In this document: positions 10,370-19,339 of the stretch, piece after piece | Layout: each line of letters begins with the position of its first letter | How positions within the stretch are numbered: position 1 is the first letter of the stretch | Assembly: GCF_040500525.1 (NCBI RefSeq) | Contig: NZ_CP159402.1 | Coordinates: 1 to 64,000 of the forward strand | Direction: 5' to 3' | Origin: Azospirillum formosense | GTDB taxonomy: Bacteria; Pseudomonadota; Alphaproteobacteria; Azospirillales; Azospirillaceae | DNA length: 64,000 bases | Program-made: the position numbers and the translations under genes | Notes under the pieces: generated by a model | Seen by the model: only the letters and a program-made list of their open reading frames with translations | The model's database searches: none | What the model was told of the DNA's origin: nothing

Positions 10370-10786
10370 ATGACCGATCCGACCCGCCCCGACCTCTACC
10401 GTTTCTGGATCGCGGAGCATGTGCGCTTCGCCGACCTCGACGCGCTCGGCCACGTCAACAACAACGCCATCGGCGTGTACTTCGAGCAGCTGCGCGTGTC
10501 GCTGGTCCATGAGTGCGGCGGCTTCCGCGGCGAGTCCCCCTGGACCGTGGTGCTGGCGCGCAGCGTCATCGACTACAAGGCGGAACTTCTGTTCCCGGCG
10601 AACATCCGCGTCGGCGCGCGGGTCGCGAAGGTCGGCAACACCTCCGTCGTCCTGGGGGCGGCGATCTTCGACGGCGACCGCTGCATCGCCGTGCAGGAGG
10701 CCGTCTGCGTCATCGTCGACAAGGACAGCCACCGCCCAACCCCGGTGCCGGCCGACCTGCGCGACGCCCTGGCCCGCTACGTGTGA
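10370..10786 (+). CDS. Hot-dog-fold acyl-CoA thioesterase (4HBT family)
   Basis: A 138-residue single-domain thioesterase of the 4-hydroxybenzoyl-CoA thioesterase/YbgC type. The active-site segment FADLDALGHVNNNAIGVYFEQLR, with catalytic Asp and the HVNN turn, is intact near residues 20-45. Such enzymes hydrolyse acyl-CoA thioesters in the cytosol; the substrate cannot be read from the sequence. The multicopper oxidase gene starts 7 bases after its stop, suggesting co-transcription without an obvious functional link. Confidence 0.88.
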   Translation: MTDPTRPDLYRFWIAEHVRFADLDALGHVNNNAIGVYFEQLRVSLVHECGGFRGESPWTVVLARSVIDYKAELLFPANIRVGARVAKVGNTSVVLGAAIFDGDRCIAVQEAVCVIVDKDSHRPTPVPADLRDALARYV

Positions 10787-10793
10787 GGACGCC

Positions 10794-12197
10794 GTGCCGC
10801 CGCTTCTCCCGCTGACCCGCCGCACTCTGTTGACCGGCTCCGCCCTGCTGGCCGGTGCCGGCCTGCTGCCGCGCGCGGCCCGTGCGTCGGCGGGGGAGGG
10901 AAAAGCGGTCCGCCTGTCCGCCGGCCCGGCCCGCGTCAATCTGGCGGGGGCGGGCTTTCCCGACACGGCGGTCTGGGCCTATGACGGGCGGATTCCGGGG
11001 CCGGAACTGCGCTTCCGCCAGGGCGACACGGCGCGGATCGCCTTCGCCAACGCGCTGCCGGAGCCGACGACCATTCACTGGCACGGCCTGCGCGTCCCCA
11101 ACGCCATGGACGGGGTGCCCGGCCTGTCGCAGCCGCCGGTGCCGGCGGGCGGCCGCTTCGACTACGAGTTCCCGCTGAAGGACGCCGGCACCTTCTGGTA
11201 CCACCCCCACGTCAACAGCGGGGTGCAGGTGGCCCACGGCCTGACCGGCGCCTTCATCGTGGAGGAGCGCGAGCCGATCCGCGTCGACCGCGACCTGCTC
11301 TGGCTGCTCGGCGACTGGCGGCTGACCAGGGAGGCAGAGCTGGCCGGCGGCTTCGGCCATCCCATGGACGCCACCCACGCCGGGCGCATCGGCAACACCG
11401 TCACCATCAACGGCGCGGTGCGGGACAGCGTGCCGGTCCGCGCCGGGGAGCGCGTCCGCCTGCGCCTGATCAACGCGGCGAACGCCCGCGTCTTCGCGCT
11501 CGACTTCCAGGGGCACGCGCCGCGGGTGATCGCGCTCGACGGCCAGCCGGTGACTCCGCACGCCCCGCCGGATGGCAAGGTGGTGCTGGCGCCCGGCCAG
11601 CGCGCCGACCTCGTGATCGACATGGACGGCAGGCCGGGCGAGGGGTTCGACGTGGTCGACGGTTTCTACCCGCGCATGGCCTACCGGCTGACCCGGCTGA
11701 CCTACAGCGCCGAGGCCCCCCTGCGCGACTCGCCGCTGGACGCCCCGGTCGCGCTGGCCGCCAACCCGCTGCCCGAACCCGACCTTGCCGGCGCCGTCCG
11801 CCAGGACGTGGTGCTGGACGGCGGGATGCACGGCGCCATGCCGCAGAATGCCGGTCCGCGCGGCCCCTTCTGGGCGCTGAACGGCGTGGCTGCGATGGGT
11901 CATCACCACCTGGAGCCGCTCATCACCGTCAAACGCGGTCAAACGCAGGTGACGGCCTTCGTCAACGAGACCGGCTGGTGGCACCCCATGCACCTGCACG
12001 GCTTTCCCTTCCGCGTCCTCTCGCGCAACGGCCGGCCGGCCGAACACCGCGAGTGGCGCGACACCGTCCTGCTCGGCCCCCGTGAGACGGCCGAGATCGC
12101 CTTCGTGGCCGAAGAGGCCGGCGACTGGATGCTCCACTGCCATGTTCTGGAGCATCAGGAGACCGGCATGATGGCCGTCCTGAGAGTGACCGCGTGA
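10794..12197 (+). CDS. Tat-exported multicopper oxidase
   Basis: A 467-residue periplasmic oxidase with the four copper-ligand motifs in order: TIHWHGLRVPNAMDG, FWYHPHVNSG, WWHPMHLHGFPF and HCHVLEHQETGMM, which build the type 1 copper and the trinuclear cluster. A twin-arginine signal (TRRTLL at the N-terminus, then a Leu/Ala-rich core) indicates folded export. I place the start at GTG 10794, which has GAGG five bases upstream; upstream in-frame ATGs belong to the thioesterase region in another frame. Family roles include cuprous ion oxidation (CueO-like) or laccase activity. It has no Met-rich insert, so CueO identity is not certain. Confidence 0.9.
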   Translation: MPPLLPLTRRTLLTGSALLAGAGLLPRAARASAGEGKAVRLSAGPARVNLAGAGFPDTAVWAYDGRIPGPELRFRQGDTARIAFANALPEPTTIHWHGLRVPNAMDGVPGLSQPPVPAGGRFDYEFPLKDAGTFWYHPHVNSGVQVAHGLTGAFIVEEREPIRVDRDLLWLLGDWRLTREAELAGGFGHPMDATHAGRIGNTVTINGAVRDSVPVRAGERVRLRLINAANARVFALDFQGHAPRVIALDGQPVTPHAPPDGKVVLAPGQRADLVIDMDGRPGEGFDVVDGFYPRMAYRLTRLTYSAEAPLRDSPLDAPVALAANPLPEPDLAGAVRQDVVLDGGMHGAMPQNAGPRGPFWALNGVAAMGHHHLEPLITVKRGQTQVTAFVNETGWWHPMHLHGFPFRVLSRNGRPAEHREWRDTVLLGPRETAEIAFVAEEAGDWMLHCHVLEHQETGMMAVLRVTA

Positions 12198-13546
12198 AAC
12201 GACCCGCCCCCAAACACCGCCCGTCCCCCCGCAGCGGCGAACCCCGCACCGCCCCCCGTGTTGCCCCCAGGATCGCCGACGTGACCGTCACCGAGGTCGG
12301 CGCCCGCGGCGACGGCATCGCCGTCTTCGACGGCGCCAAGCTCTTCGTGCCGCTTACTGTTCCCGGCGACCGCGTGCGGGTGGCCGTGAAGGAGGCCGCC
12401 AATGCCAAAGGGGAGGGGCTGCGCGCCGACCTGCTGGAGATCCTGGAGCCCGGCCCCGGACGCGCCGCGCCGCCCTGTTCCCATTTCGGAACCTGCGGCG
12501 GCTGCACGCTCCAGCATATGGAGGACGCCGCCTACGCCGCCTGGAAAGTCGGGCTGGTGCAAGGGGCGCTGGCCCGCGTCGGGCTGGGCGACACGCCCCT
12601 GGAGCCGTTGTCGCGGACGCCGCCGGGAGCGCGCCGCCGCGCCCGCTTCGCCGCGCTGAAGCGGGGGCGCCGCGTCTGGCTCGGCTTCAACGAGCGGATG
12701 AGCCACCGGCTGACCGACCTGACGGAGTGTCCGGTGCTGCGGTCCGGCCTGTTCGCCCTGGTGGAGCCGCTGCGCGGGCTGCTGCTGTCGGTTCTGCCGG
12801 ACGGCGGCGGCTGCGACGTGATCGCCACCGATCTGGAGGGCGGGATCGACCTCGTGCTGGTCGGCCCGCGCAGCCTGGACCGCGCGGCGCGGGAGCGGTT
12901 GGTGAGCTTTGGAGAGGAATTCGGAGTCGCCCGCATCTCCTGGCAGGCCGACGAGCGGCAGCCGGATGGCCGTGGCGCGCCGGAGCCCATCGCCCACCGC
13001 CGCCCGGTCGCGGTGTCCTTCGCCGGCCTGCCGGTGACTCCGCCGCCCGGCGCCTTCCTCCAGGCGAGCGCCGAGGGGGAGGCCGCCCTGGTCGCCGCCG
13101 TCCTCGCCAACATCGGGGAGCCGAAGCGGGTGGCCGACCTGTTCGCCGGGCTGGGCACCTTCGCGGTCCCGCTGGCCCAGCGGGCGGCGGTCCATGCGGT
13201 GGAGGGGGACGCCCCGGCGCTGGCCGCGCTGAACAAGGCGGCGGGCGCCCTGCGCCTGACCACGGAGCGGCGCGACCTGTTCGAGAACCCTTTGACGGTG
13301 AAGGATCTGGCGCGGTTCGACGCGGTGGTCTTCGACCCGCCGCGCGCCGGCGCCGCTGCCCAGGCGCAGGCGCTGGCCGGGTCGAAGGTGCCGCGGGTGG
13401 TGGCGGTGTCCTGCAACCCCGCGACCTTCGCCCGCGACGCCCGGACGCTGGTGGACGGCGGGTACGTGTTGAGCCGCGTTTACCCCGTGGACCAGTTCCT
13501 GTGGTCCGCCCACGTCGAGGTCGTCGGGGTGTTCAGCCGCCCGTAG
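12194..13546 (+). CDS. TrmA/RlmD-family 5-methyluridine RNA methyltransferase
   Basis: A class I SAM-dependent enzyme methylating C5 of a uridine in RNA, probably 23S rRNA. An N-terminal TRAM-like RNA-binding domain (about 27-90) is followed by Fe-S cluster cysteines (CSHFGTCGGCTLQHM), the SAM motif DLFAGLGTFAVPLA, the DPPRAG motif and the catalytic-Cys segment VAVSCNPATFARD. The GTG start overlaps the multicopper oxidase stop by four bases (GTGA), implying translational coupling. RlmD, RlmC and TrmA share this layout; 23S rRNA m5U is the most likely product. Confidence 0.88.
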   Translation: MKRPAPKHRPSPRSGEPRTAPRVAPRIADVTVTEVGARGDGIAVFDGAKLFVPLTVPGDRVRVAVKEAANAKGEGLRADLLEILEPGPGRAAPPCSHFGTCGGCTLQHMEDAAYAAWKVGLVQGALARVGLGDTPLEPLSRTPPGARRRARFAALKRGRRVWLGFNERMSHRLTDLTECPVLRSGLFALVEPLRGLLLSVLPDGGGCDVIATDLEGGIDLVLVGPRSLDRAARERLVSFGEEFGVARISWQADERQPDGRGAPEPIAHRRPVAVSFAGLPVTPPPGAFLQASAEGEAALVAAVLANIGEPKRVADLFAGLGTFAVPLAQRAAVHAVEGDAPALAALNKAAGALRLTTERRDLFENPLTVKDLARFDAVVFDPPRAGAAAQAQALAGSKVPRVVAVSCNPATFARDARTLVDGGYVLSRVYPVDQFLWSAHVEVVGVFSRP

Positions 13547-13568
13547 CGGCCGCGAGGAGAACGGGGAA

Positions 13569-13611
13569 CCACGAGGGCACGACGATCATCGCCATCGTCG
13601 CGCCCTCGTGG
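13569..13611. terminator. Bidirectional hairpin between convergent methyltransferase genes
   Basis: Two 18-base arms (13569-13586 and 13594-13611) starting CCACGAGGGC and ending GCCCTCGTGG pair with one mismatch around a 7-base loop. There is no U tract on either side, so termination would not be classical; the position between two convergent genes supports a shared 3' structure. Confidence 0.65.
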
Positions 13612-13620
13612 CGGTCGCCC

Positions 13621-14829
13621 TCAGTCCAGCTGCATCACGATGGCCTTGAGATAGGCCGACTCCGGCAGATGCGGGTGCACCGGATGGTCCGGCCCCGCCC
13701 CGGCGCTGCGCAGGATGCGCCCGGTCCGCCCGGCGTCGTGCAGGCCGCGGGCGACCTGCTCGGCGAAGGTCGGCGGGTCGACGTTGTGGCTGCACGACGC
13801 GCAGAGCAGGAAGCCGCCCGGCGCCGTGATCTTGGCGGCCAGACGGGTCATCTTGCGGTAGGCGCGGCACCCGACGGCGAGGTCCTTCTTGGACTTCACG
13901 AAGGCCGGCGGGTCGGCGATGACGACCTCGAACTTTTCGCCCTCGGCGTTCAGCCGCTCCAGCTCGTTGAAGGCGTCGGCGCGGCGCGCCTCGAAGCGGT
14001 CGGCCACCCCGTTGGCCTCCGCGGCGCGGGTGGCGTTGTCCAGCGCCCCCTGCGAGCGGTCGACCGACACCACCGACGACGCGCCCTCGACCGCGCAGAG
14101 CACGCCGAAGCCGCCGTTGTAGCTGAAGAAGTCGATGGCCCGCTTGCCCTTCGCCAGCTTGGCGATGAAGGCGCGGTTGTCGCGCTGGTCGTAGAACCAG
14201 CCGGTCTTCTGCCCGCCCAGCGGATCGGCGAAGAAGGTGGCGCCGTTCTCCTCCAGCCGGATCGGGCCGTCGATCTCGCCCTTCACCAGCCGGCTTTCCT
14301 CCGGCAGCCCCTCCAGCGCGCGCTGGGTGCTGTCGTTGCGCAGGATGACCGCGCGCGGGGCCAGCACCTCGTCGATGGCGGCCAGGATGGCGTCGATGCG
14401 CTGGTCCATGAAGACGCTGTTGGCCTGCACCGTCACCACGTCGCCGTAGCGGTCCACGATCAGCCCCGGCAGCCCGTCGGCCTCCGCGTGGACGACGCGG
14501 TAGTAGGGCCGGTCGAACAGCGCGTCGCGCATCGCCACCGCGCGCTTCAGCCGCCCGGCGAGGAAGGCGTGGTCCACCACCGTCGCCGGGTCGCTGGACA
14601 GCATCCGCGCGGCGATCAGGGTGTGCGGGTTGAAGGTGGCGATGCCCAGCGGGGTCCCGCCGGGGTCCAGCAGGCGCACCGGGCTGCCCGGCGGGATGGC
14701 CTTGGCCGCCGTGTCCATCTGGACTTCGTTGGAATAGACCCAGGGGTGGCCGTGCAGGACGCGCCGCTGGCGGCCGGCCTGCAGATGGATCGCCCGGTAC
14801 TTGACGGGGGTGGTGGGGGTGTCGGTCAT
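13621..14829 (-). CDS. RlmI-like class I rRNA (cytosine/guanine) methyltransferase
   Basis: A 402-residue SAM-dependent methyltransferase. An N-terminal PUA domain (about 8-85) precedes a central beta domain and a Rossmann methyltransferase core with FFSYNGGFGVLCA, acidic VVSVDRSQGAL and the DPPAFVKSKKD catalytic segment. The family includes RlmI (23S m5C1962) and RlmK/L. I chose ATG 14829, where homologues begin; the ORF extends upstream but through sequence without family similarity. It is convergent with the TrmA-family gene. Confidence 0.88.
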   Translation of the reverse strand: MTDTPTTPVKYRAIHLQAGRQRRVLHGHPWVYSNEVQMDTAAKAIPPGSPVRLLDPGGTPLGIATFNPHTLIAARMLSSDPATVVDHAFLAGRLKRAVAMRDALFDRPYYRVVHAEADGLPGLIVDRYGDVVTVQANSVFMDQRIDAILAAIDEVLAPRAVILRNDSTQRALEGLPEESRLVKGEIDGPIRLEENGATFFADPLGGQKTGWFYDQRDNRAFIAKLAKGKRAIDFFSYNGGFGVLCAVEGASSVVSVDRSQGALDNATRAAEANGVADRFEARRADAFNELERLNAEGEKFEVVIADPPAFVKSKKDLAVGCRAYRKMTRLAAKITAPGGFLLCASCSHNVDPPTFAEQVARGLHDAGRTGRILRSAGAGPDHPVHPHLPESAYLKAIVMQLD

Positions 14830-14945
14830 GATGGCGCATCCTAGCCGCTCGCGCCCGCCGAGCAAACGGTCACGTCGCCGGAGTCGTGGGAAACGGCAGA
14901 CGGATTCGTTGGACGGGACGGGGCGCCCGCCCGTTCCGGCGCGGC

Positions 14946-15476
14946 TTACGGGATGCCGAGCGGGCTTTCCGCCTGCGACCGATGCGCGCGGTTGTCGTTG
15001 GCGCCGTCCATCGCCTTGCACAGCCGCAAGGTTTCCGTGCGGTGCCCGTCCTGGTGAAAGCAGGTCAGCAGGGACCCGCGCGACCCGGCCGCCCCGGCCA
15101 GCAATTCCGGCAGCGAGGTGTGGATCGCCGTGCATCCGTGGCTGCGCGCCAGCCGGTCCATCGCGCGCAGCAAAGTCTCCGCGGGGCCGGTCATGTCGAA
15201 CAGGTCGAGCACGACGAAATTCTCCACGGCCAGAATTCGGCCATGGCACAGATGCTCCGCAATAGCGTATGAGAAAAGCCCATGGAGGTACCCCCGTGCG
15301 TTCTGCACGGTCATGATGCCCGACGGCGTCGCGGGGGTATCAACCGGCCCGATAAGTGCTGCGGCAAATGCGCGCCATTGCTCCACCGGCAAGTCCGGGA
15401 AAATGGCCCGCACCAGCGGATAGGCCTGGTCGATCTGACGCTGACCGAGAGGTTTCGCGATGAAGCTTTCGTCCAT
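14946..15476 (-). CDS. GNAT-like acetyltransferase, putative
   Basis: A 176-residue cytosolic protein with weak but recognisable features of the GNAT fold: a basic/aromatic N-terminal helix pair, the core strand VENFVVLDLFD, an alpha helix with repeated Leu/Arg (AETLLRAMDRLARSHGC) and a late FHQDGHRTET segment. The acetyl-CoA P-loop is not canonical, so activity is uncertain. ATG 15476 is chosen as the start of the compact domain. It is divergent from ccoN and an FNR-type box lies 58 bases upstream, but the box geometry favours ccoN. Confidence 0.6.
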   Translation of the reverse strand: MDESFIAKPLGQRQIDQAYPLVRAIFPDLPVEQWRAFAAALIGPVDTPATPSGIMTVQNARGYLHGLFSYAIAEHLCHGRILAVENFVVLDLFDMTGPAETLLRAMDRLARSHGCTAIHTSLPELLAGAAGSRGSLLTCFHQDGHRTETLRLCKAMDGANDNRAHRSQAESPLGIP

Positions 15477-15533
15477 GCCCGTCCGACCGCGTGAAGGACG
15501 GTGAACGATGGCAGGCACCGGTAAGACCGGTCG

Positions 15534-15547
15534 TTGACGTAGATCAA
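15534..15547. promoter_or_regulatory. FNR/FixK-type box upstream of ccoN
   Basis: TTGACGTAGATCAA matches the FNR consensus TTGAT-N4-ATCAA at 9 of 10 half-site bases. A -10-like CATATT lies at 15570-15575, 22 bases from the box, which is the class II arrangement with the site centred near -41.5. The leader to ccoN ATG would be about 140 bases. Confidence 0.8.
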
Positions 15548-15722
15548 TGTTGCAAGGTCCACCCCTACACATATTGGGATTATTGGAGGCAGGCGCAACC
15601 GGCGTCCGCATAAGAAGTGCATCGTATGTGAACCTGCCCCCCTCCTTAACAGTACGTACCCAGCGGTGGTGCAACCTCAGAGGGAGCGGCCCGAGCCGCC
15701 CGGGGCAAACGGGAGAGATTGA

Positions 15723-17219
15723 ATGACATCAGCGACTCTGACGCCAGGGGCCGCCCTGGGCAGCCAGCGGGTGTCGGAAAATGTGCGTTACTACGAAGAC
15801 GCCGTCCGACTCTTCGTCATCGCTGCAGTGTTCTGGGGCGTCGTCGGCTTCCTGGCCGGCGTCTTCATCGCGCTGCAGCTCGCTTTTCCGGCGCTGAACC
15901 TCGGCCTTGAGTGGACGAGCTTCGGGCGCCTGCGGCCGGTCCACACGTCGGCCGTGATCTTCGCGTTCGGCGGCAACGTCCTGTTCGCCACCTCGCTCTA
16001 CTCCGTGCAGCGCACCAGCCGCCAGTTCCTGTTCGGCGGTGAGGGCCTCACGAAGTTCGTCTTCTGGAACTACAACATCTTCATCGTCCTGGCGGCGCTC
16101 AGCTACGTGCTCGGCTACACCCAGGGCAAGGAGTATGCGGAGCCGGAGTGGATCCTCGACCTCTACCTGACGGTCATCTGGGTCCTCTACGCCATCCAGT
16201 TCATCGGCACGGTGATGACCCGCAAGGAGTCGCACATCTACGTCGCCAACTGGTTCTTCATGGCGTTCATCCTGACCGTCGCGATCCTCCACATCGGCAA
16301 CAACGTCAACGTCCCGGTGTCGCTGACCGGGATGAAGTCCTACCCGTTCGTCTCGGGCGTGCAGAGCGCCATGGTGCAGTGGTGGTACGGCCACAACGCG
16401 GTCGGCTTCTTCCTGACCGCCGGCTTCCTCGGCATCATGTACTACTTCGTTCCGAAGCGTGCGGAGCGGCCGGTCTATTCGTACCGCCTGTCGATCGTGC
16501 ACTTCTGGACGCTGATCTTCCTCTACATCTGGGCCGGCCCGCACCACCTGCACTACACGGCCCTGCCGGACTGGGCGCAGACGCTGGGCATGACCTTCTC
16601 GGTCATGCTGTGGATGCCGTCCTGGGGCGGCATGATCAACGGCATCATGACCCTGTCGGGTGCCTGGGACAAGCTGCGCACCGACCCGGTCCTGCGCTTC
16701 CTCGTGACGTCGGTGGCCTTCTACGGCATGTCGACCTTCGAGGGCCCGCTGATGTCGGTGAAGCCGGTCAACGCCCTGTCGCACTACACCGACTGGACGA
16801 TCGGCCACGTGCACTCCGGTGCGCTCGGCTGGGTGGCCTTCATCTCCTTCGGCGCGATCTACTATCTGGTCCCGGTCCTGTGGAAGCGCTCGCAGCTCTA
16901 CAGCCTGCGTCTGGTCAGCTACCACTTCTGGACCGCCACCATCGGCATCGTGCTCTACATCACCGCCATGTGGGTGTCGGGCATCATGCAGGGCCTGATG
17001 TGGCGCGCCTACGACAACCTCGGCTTCCTCCAGTACTCGTTCGTCGAGACGGTCGCGGCCATGCATCCCTTCTACGTGATCCGTGCTCTGGGCGGCGTCC
17101 TGTTCCTGGCTGGTGCCCTGATCATGGTCTACAACCTGTGGCGCACGGCCAAGGGTGACGTCCGCATCGAGAAGCCCTATGCCTCCGCCCCGCACAAGGC
17201 GGCGGTCGGTGCGGCCTGA
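15723..17219 (+). CDS. ccoN: Cytochrome cbb3 oxidase subunit I (CcoN)
   Basis: The catalytic subunit of the high-affinity terminal oxidase, holding haem b and the haem b3-CuB site in the inner membrane. At 498 residues it has the usual length and about 12 hydrophobic segments. Ligand motifs are present: early His in RPVHTSAV, the CuB-region [13 protein letters not shown] and the late [12 protein letters not shown] haem His pair. It is the first gene of ccoNOQP, downstream of an FNR-type box, as expected for an oxidase made under low oxygen. Confidence 0.98.
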   Translation: MTSATLTPGAALGSQRVSENVRYYEDAVRLFVIAAVFWGVVGFLAGVFIALQLAFPALNLGLEWTSFGRLRPVHTSAVIFAFGGNVLFATSLYSVQRTSRQFLFGGEGLTKFVFWNYNIFIVLAALSYVLGYTQGKEYAEPEWILDLYLTVIWVLYAIQFIGTVMTRKESHIYVANWFFMAFILTVAILHIGNNVNVPVSLTGMKSYPFVSGVQSAMVQWWYGHNAVGFFLTAGFLGIMYYFVPKRAERPVYSYRLSIVHFWTLIFLYIWAGPHHLHYTALPDWAQTLGMTFSVMLWMPSWGGMINGIMTLSGAWDKLRTDPVLRFLVTSVAFYGMSTFEGPLMSVKPVNALSHYTDWTIGHVHSGALGWVAFISFGAIYYLVPVLWKRSQLYSLRLVSYHFWTATIGIVLYITAMWVSGIMQGLMWRAYDNLGFLQYSFVETVAAMHPFYVIRALGGVLFLAGALIMVYNLWRTAKGDVRIEKPYASAPHKAAVGAA

Positions 17220-17238
17220 CGCCGGAGGAACTGAGAAA

Positions 17239-17979
17239 ATGGCTGAGCAAAAAAAGGGCTTTAGTCACGACACGATCGAGCGGAACACGCTTCTGCTCAT
17301 CGTCCTGATCCTGATCACCGTGTCGATCGGCGGCCTCGTCCAGATCGTCCCGCTGTTCACGATCGAGTCGACGATCGAGAAGGTGGATGGGGTCCGTCCC
17401 TACTCGCCGCTCGAGCTGGCTGGCCAGAACATCTACTTCCGCGAAGGCTGCTACAACTGCCACAGCCAGCAGATCCGTCCGTTCCGCGACGAGGTGGAGC
17501 GTTACGGTCACTACTCGCTGGCCGCGGAAAGCATGTACGACCATCCCTTCCAGTGGGGCTCCAAGCGCACCGGTCCGGACCTGGCCCGCGTGGGCGGCAA
17601 GTACTCCAACGACTGGCAGGTGGCCCATCTGGTTGATCCGCGCGCCGTGGTGCCGGAGTCGATCATGCCGGGCTACGCCTGGATGAAGGACCGTCCGCTG
17701 AAGTACACCGACATCCAGGATCACATGAAGACCCTGCGCATCGTCGGCGTCCCCTACACGGACGAGCAGATCGCCAGCGCCAAGGCCGACCTCGAAGCGC
17801 AGAAGAACCCGGACGCCGACACGGCCGGTCTGATGAAGCGCTACCCGAAGGCCGTCGTGGCCAACTTCACGGGCAACAAGGGCGTCACCGAAATGGACGC
17901 GCTGGTGGCCTACCTGCAGGTCCTGGGCACCATGGTGGACTTCACCAAGTACCAGTCGCCCAAGCAGCTCCAGCAGTAA
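17239..17979 (+). CDS. ccoO: Cytochrome cbb3 oxidase subunit II (CcoO)
   Basis: A monohaem c-type cytochrome anchored by one N-terminal membrane segment ([23 protein letters not shown]). The haem-binding CYNCH motif is followed by [10 protein letters not shown], typical of CcoO, and an axial Met is available in SIMPGYAWM. The start is ATG 17239 with a strong GGAGGAA eight bases upstream; the protein is 246 residues. It passes electrons from CcoP to CcoN. Confidence 0.97.
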   Translation: MAEQKKGFSHDTIERNTLLLIVLILITVSIGGLVQIVPLFTIESTIEKVDGVRPYSPLELAGQNIYFREGCYNCHSQQIRPFRDEVERYGHYSLAAESMYDHPFQWGSKRTGPDLARVGGKYSNDWQVAHLVDPRAVVPESIMPGYAWMKDRPLKYTDIQDHMKTLRIVGVPYTDEQIASAKADLEAQKNPDADTAGLMKRYPKAVVANFTGNKGVTEMDALVAYLQVLGTMVDFTKYQSPKQLQQ

Positions 17980-17992
17980 CCGGGAGGGATCC

Positions 17993-18154
17993 ATGGACTT
18001 GGATTCGATCACTGTCGCCCTGCGGTCCTTCTGGACCGTCTGGCTGGCCCTGCTCTTCACCGGCATCGTGGTCTACGCCATGTGGCCAGGCAACCGGGGC
18101 AAGTTCGAAGACGCCTCCCGGATCCCGCTCAAGGAAGATGGTCAGGAGTTTTAG
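17993..18154 (+). CDS. ccoQ: Cytochrome cbb3 oxidase small subunit (CcoQ/FixQ)
   Basis: A 53-residue protein starting at ATG 17993 with GGGAGG seven bases upstream. It has one membrane helix (FWTVWLALLFTGIVVYAMWP) followed by a polar tail, the layout of CcoQ, which stabilises the oxidase complex. It lies in the fixed position between ccoO and ccoP, 13 bases after one and 3 bases before the other. It is short enough to be missed by ORF length cut-offs. Confidence 0.93.
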   Translation: MDLDSITVALRSFWTVWLALLFTGIVVYAMWPGNRGKFEDASRIPLKEDGQEF

Positions 18155-18157
18155 GCC

Positions 18158-19045
18158 ATGGCACAGAAAGAAAAGGACGCCCTGTCCGGCGTCGAGACCA
18201 CCGGCCACGAGTGGGACGGCCTGCGGGAGCTGAACAACCCCCTGCCCAAGTGGTGGCTGTACATCTTCTACGTCTGCATCGCGTGGTCCCTCGTCTACTA
18301 CGTGCTCTACCCGGCGTGGCCGCTGGGCAAGAGCTACACGAAGGGCCTGCTCGGCTACTCGCAGCGCGAGGAGCTGGTGCAGAAGGTCGCCGACGGCAAG
18401 AAGGCCCAGGAAAAGTACCTGACGGCCATCGCGGCGACCTCCGTCGAGGACATCCAGAAGAACAAGGACCTCCTTGCCTTCGCGATGGCCGGCGGCCGCT
18501 CCTACTTCAACGAGAACTGCGCGGCCTGCCACGGCGCCGGCGGCCAGGGCGCCAAGGGTTTCCCGACGCTCGCCGACGACGTGTGGCTGTGGGGCGGCAC
18601 CACCGCCGACATCTACAAGACCATCCAGCACGGCATCCGTGCGGATGACGGCGACACCCGCGGGACGGTCGGCATCGGCATGACCGCCTTCGGCCGGGAC
18701 GGCATCCTGAACCGCGAGCAGATCGGCCAGGTCGCCGAGTATGTCCTGTCGCTGAACAAGCGCTCGACCGACGCCGCCGCGGCGGAAAAGGGCAAGACCG
18801 TCTATGACGAGAACTGCGCCGCCTGCCACGGCGACAGCGCGCAGGGCTCGGTCGCGGTCGGCATGGATGTCGGCGCTCCGCCGCTCGTCACGGCCAACTG
18901 GCTGTACGGCGGCGACAAGGCCACGCTGGTGGAGACCATCACGAACGGCCGCGCCGGCGTGATGCCCGCTTGGTCGAAGCGTCTGGACGACGCGACGATC
19001 AAGTCGCTGGCCGTCTACGTCCACAATCTGGGCGGCGGCAAGTAA
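18158..19045 (+). CDS. ccoP: Cytochrome cbb3 oxidase subunit III (CcoP)
   Basis: A dihaem cytochrome c of 295 residues. One membrane segment (WWLYIFYVCIAWSLVYYVLYP, about 29-49) precedes two cytochrome c domains, each with a CAACHG haem site (NCAACHGAGGQG and NCAACHGDSAQG), and axial Met candidates in GMTAFG and GVMPAW. It accepts electrons from the cytochrome c pool. The ATG follows the ccoQ stop by three bases. A strong terminator comes 66 bases after the stop. Confidence 0.97.
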   Translation: MAQKEKDALSGVETTGHEWDGLRELNNPLPKWWLYIFYVCIAWSLVYYVLYPAWPLGKSYTKGLLGYSQREELVQKVADGKKAQEKYLTAIAATSVEDIQKNKDLLAFAMAGGRSYFNENCAACHGAGGQGAKGFPTLADDVWLWGGTTADIYKTIQHGIRADDGDTRGTVGIGMTAFGRDGILNREQIGQVAEYVLSLNKRSTDAAAAEKGKTVYDENCAACHGDSAQGSVAVGMDVGAPPLVTANWLYGGDKATLVETITNGRAGVMPAWSKRLDDATIKSLAVYVHNLGGGK

Positions 19046-19111
19046 GCCGTCCGGACGGGAGGGACCGGCCGGGGAGGGGGACGCCCCCCCGGCGGGTCCG
19101 CCGGACTTCGG

Positions 19112-19145
19112 TGCCGGGGAGGCGACTCCCCGGCATTTTTCTTGT
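19112..19145 (+). terminator. Rho-independent terminator after ccoP
   Basis: A perfect 9-bp stem TGCCGGGGA (19112-19120)/TCCCCGGCA (19127-19135) with loop GGCGAC is followed at once by TTTTTCTTG. It separates ccoNOQP from ccoGHIS, so the biogenesis genes need their own promoter. Confidence 0.88.
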
Positions 19146-19221
19146 CCGGACGGCTTGTCTTCCGAACCGCGGCGGGGCCGCGGGAAGGGCGGACGCCGCC
19201 GGGCGCCCCCCCCCGAATCCT

Positions 19222-19235
19222 TTGATCCAGCGCAA
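19222..19235 (+). promoter_or_regulatory. FNR/FixK-type box upstream of ccoG
   Basis: TTGATCCAGCGCAA has a perfect left half-site and a three-of-five right half-site. A -10-like CATAGT lies at 19258-19263, 22 bases away, exactly the spacing seen at ccoN. This implies the biogenesis operon is induced by the same regulator. Confidence 0.75.
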
Positions 19236-19339
19236 TGCCCCTGTGACGTTCTGCCGCCATAGTCCCCTCGCCACCGCCGAACCATGTCGGCATGGCCAAG
19301 CCGCCCGAGCGGCGGACGCCAGACGAAGAAGGCGAGGTC

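Noticed and set aside
14830..15249. Upstream extension of the RlmI-like methyltransferase to 15249
   Set aside because: The added 140 residues match no PUA-methyltransferase N-terminus and overlap the GNAT-like gene in another frame.
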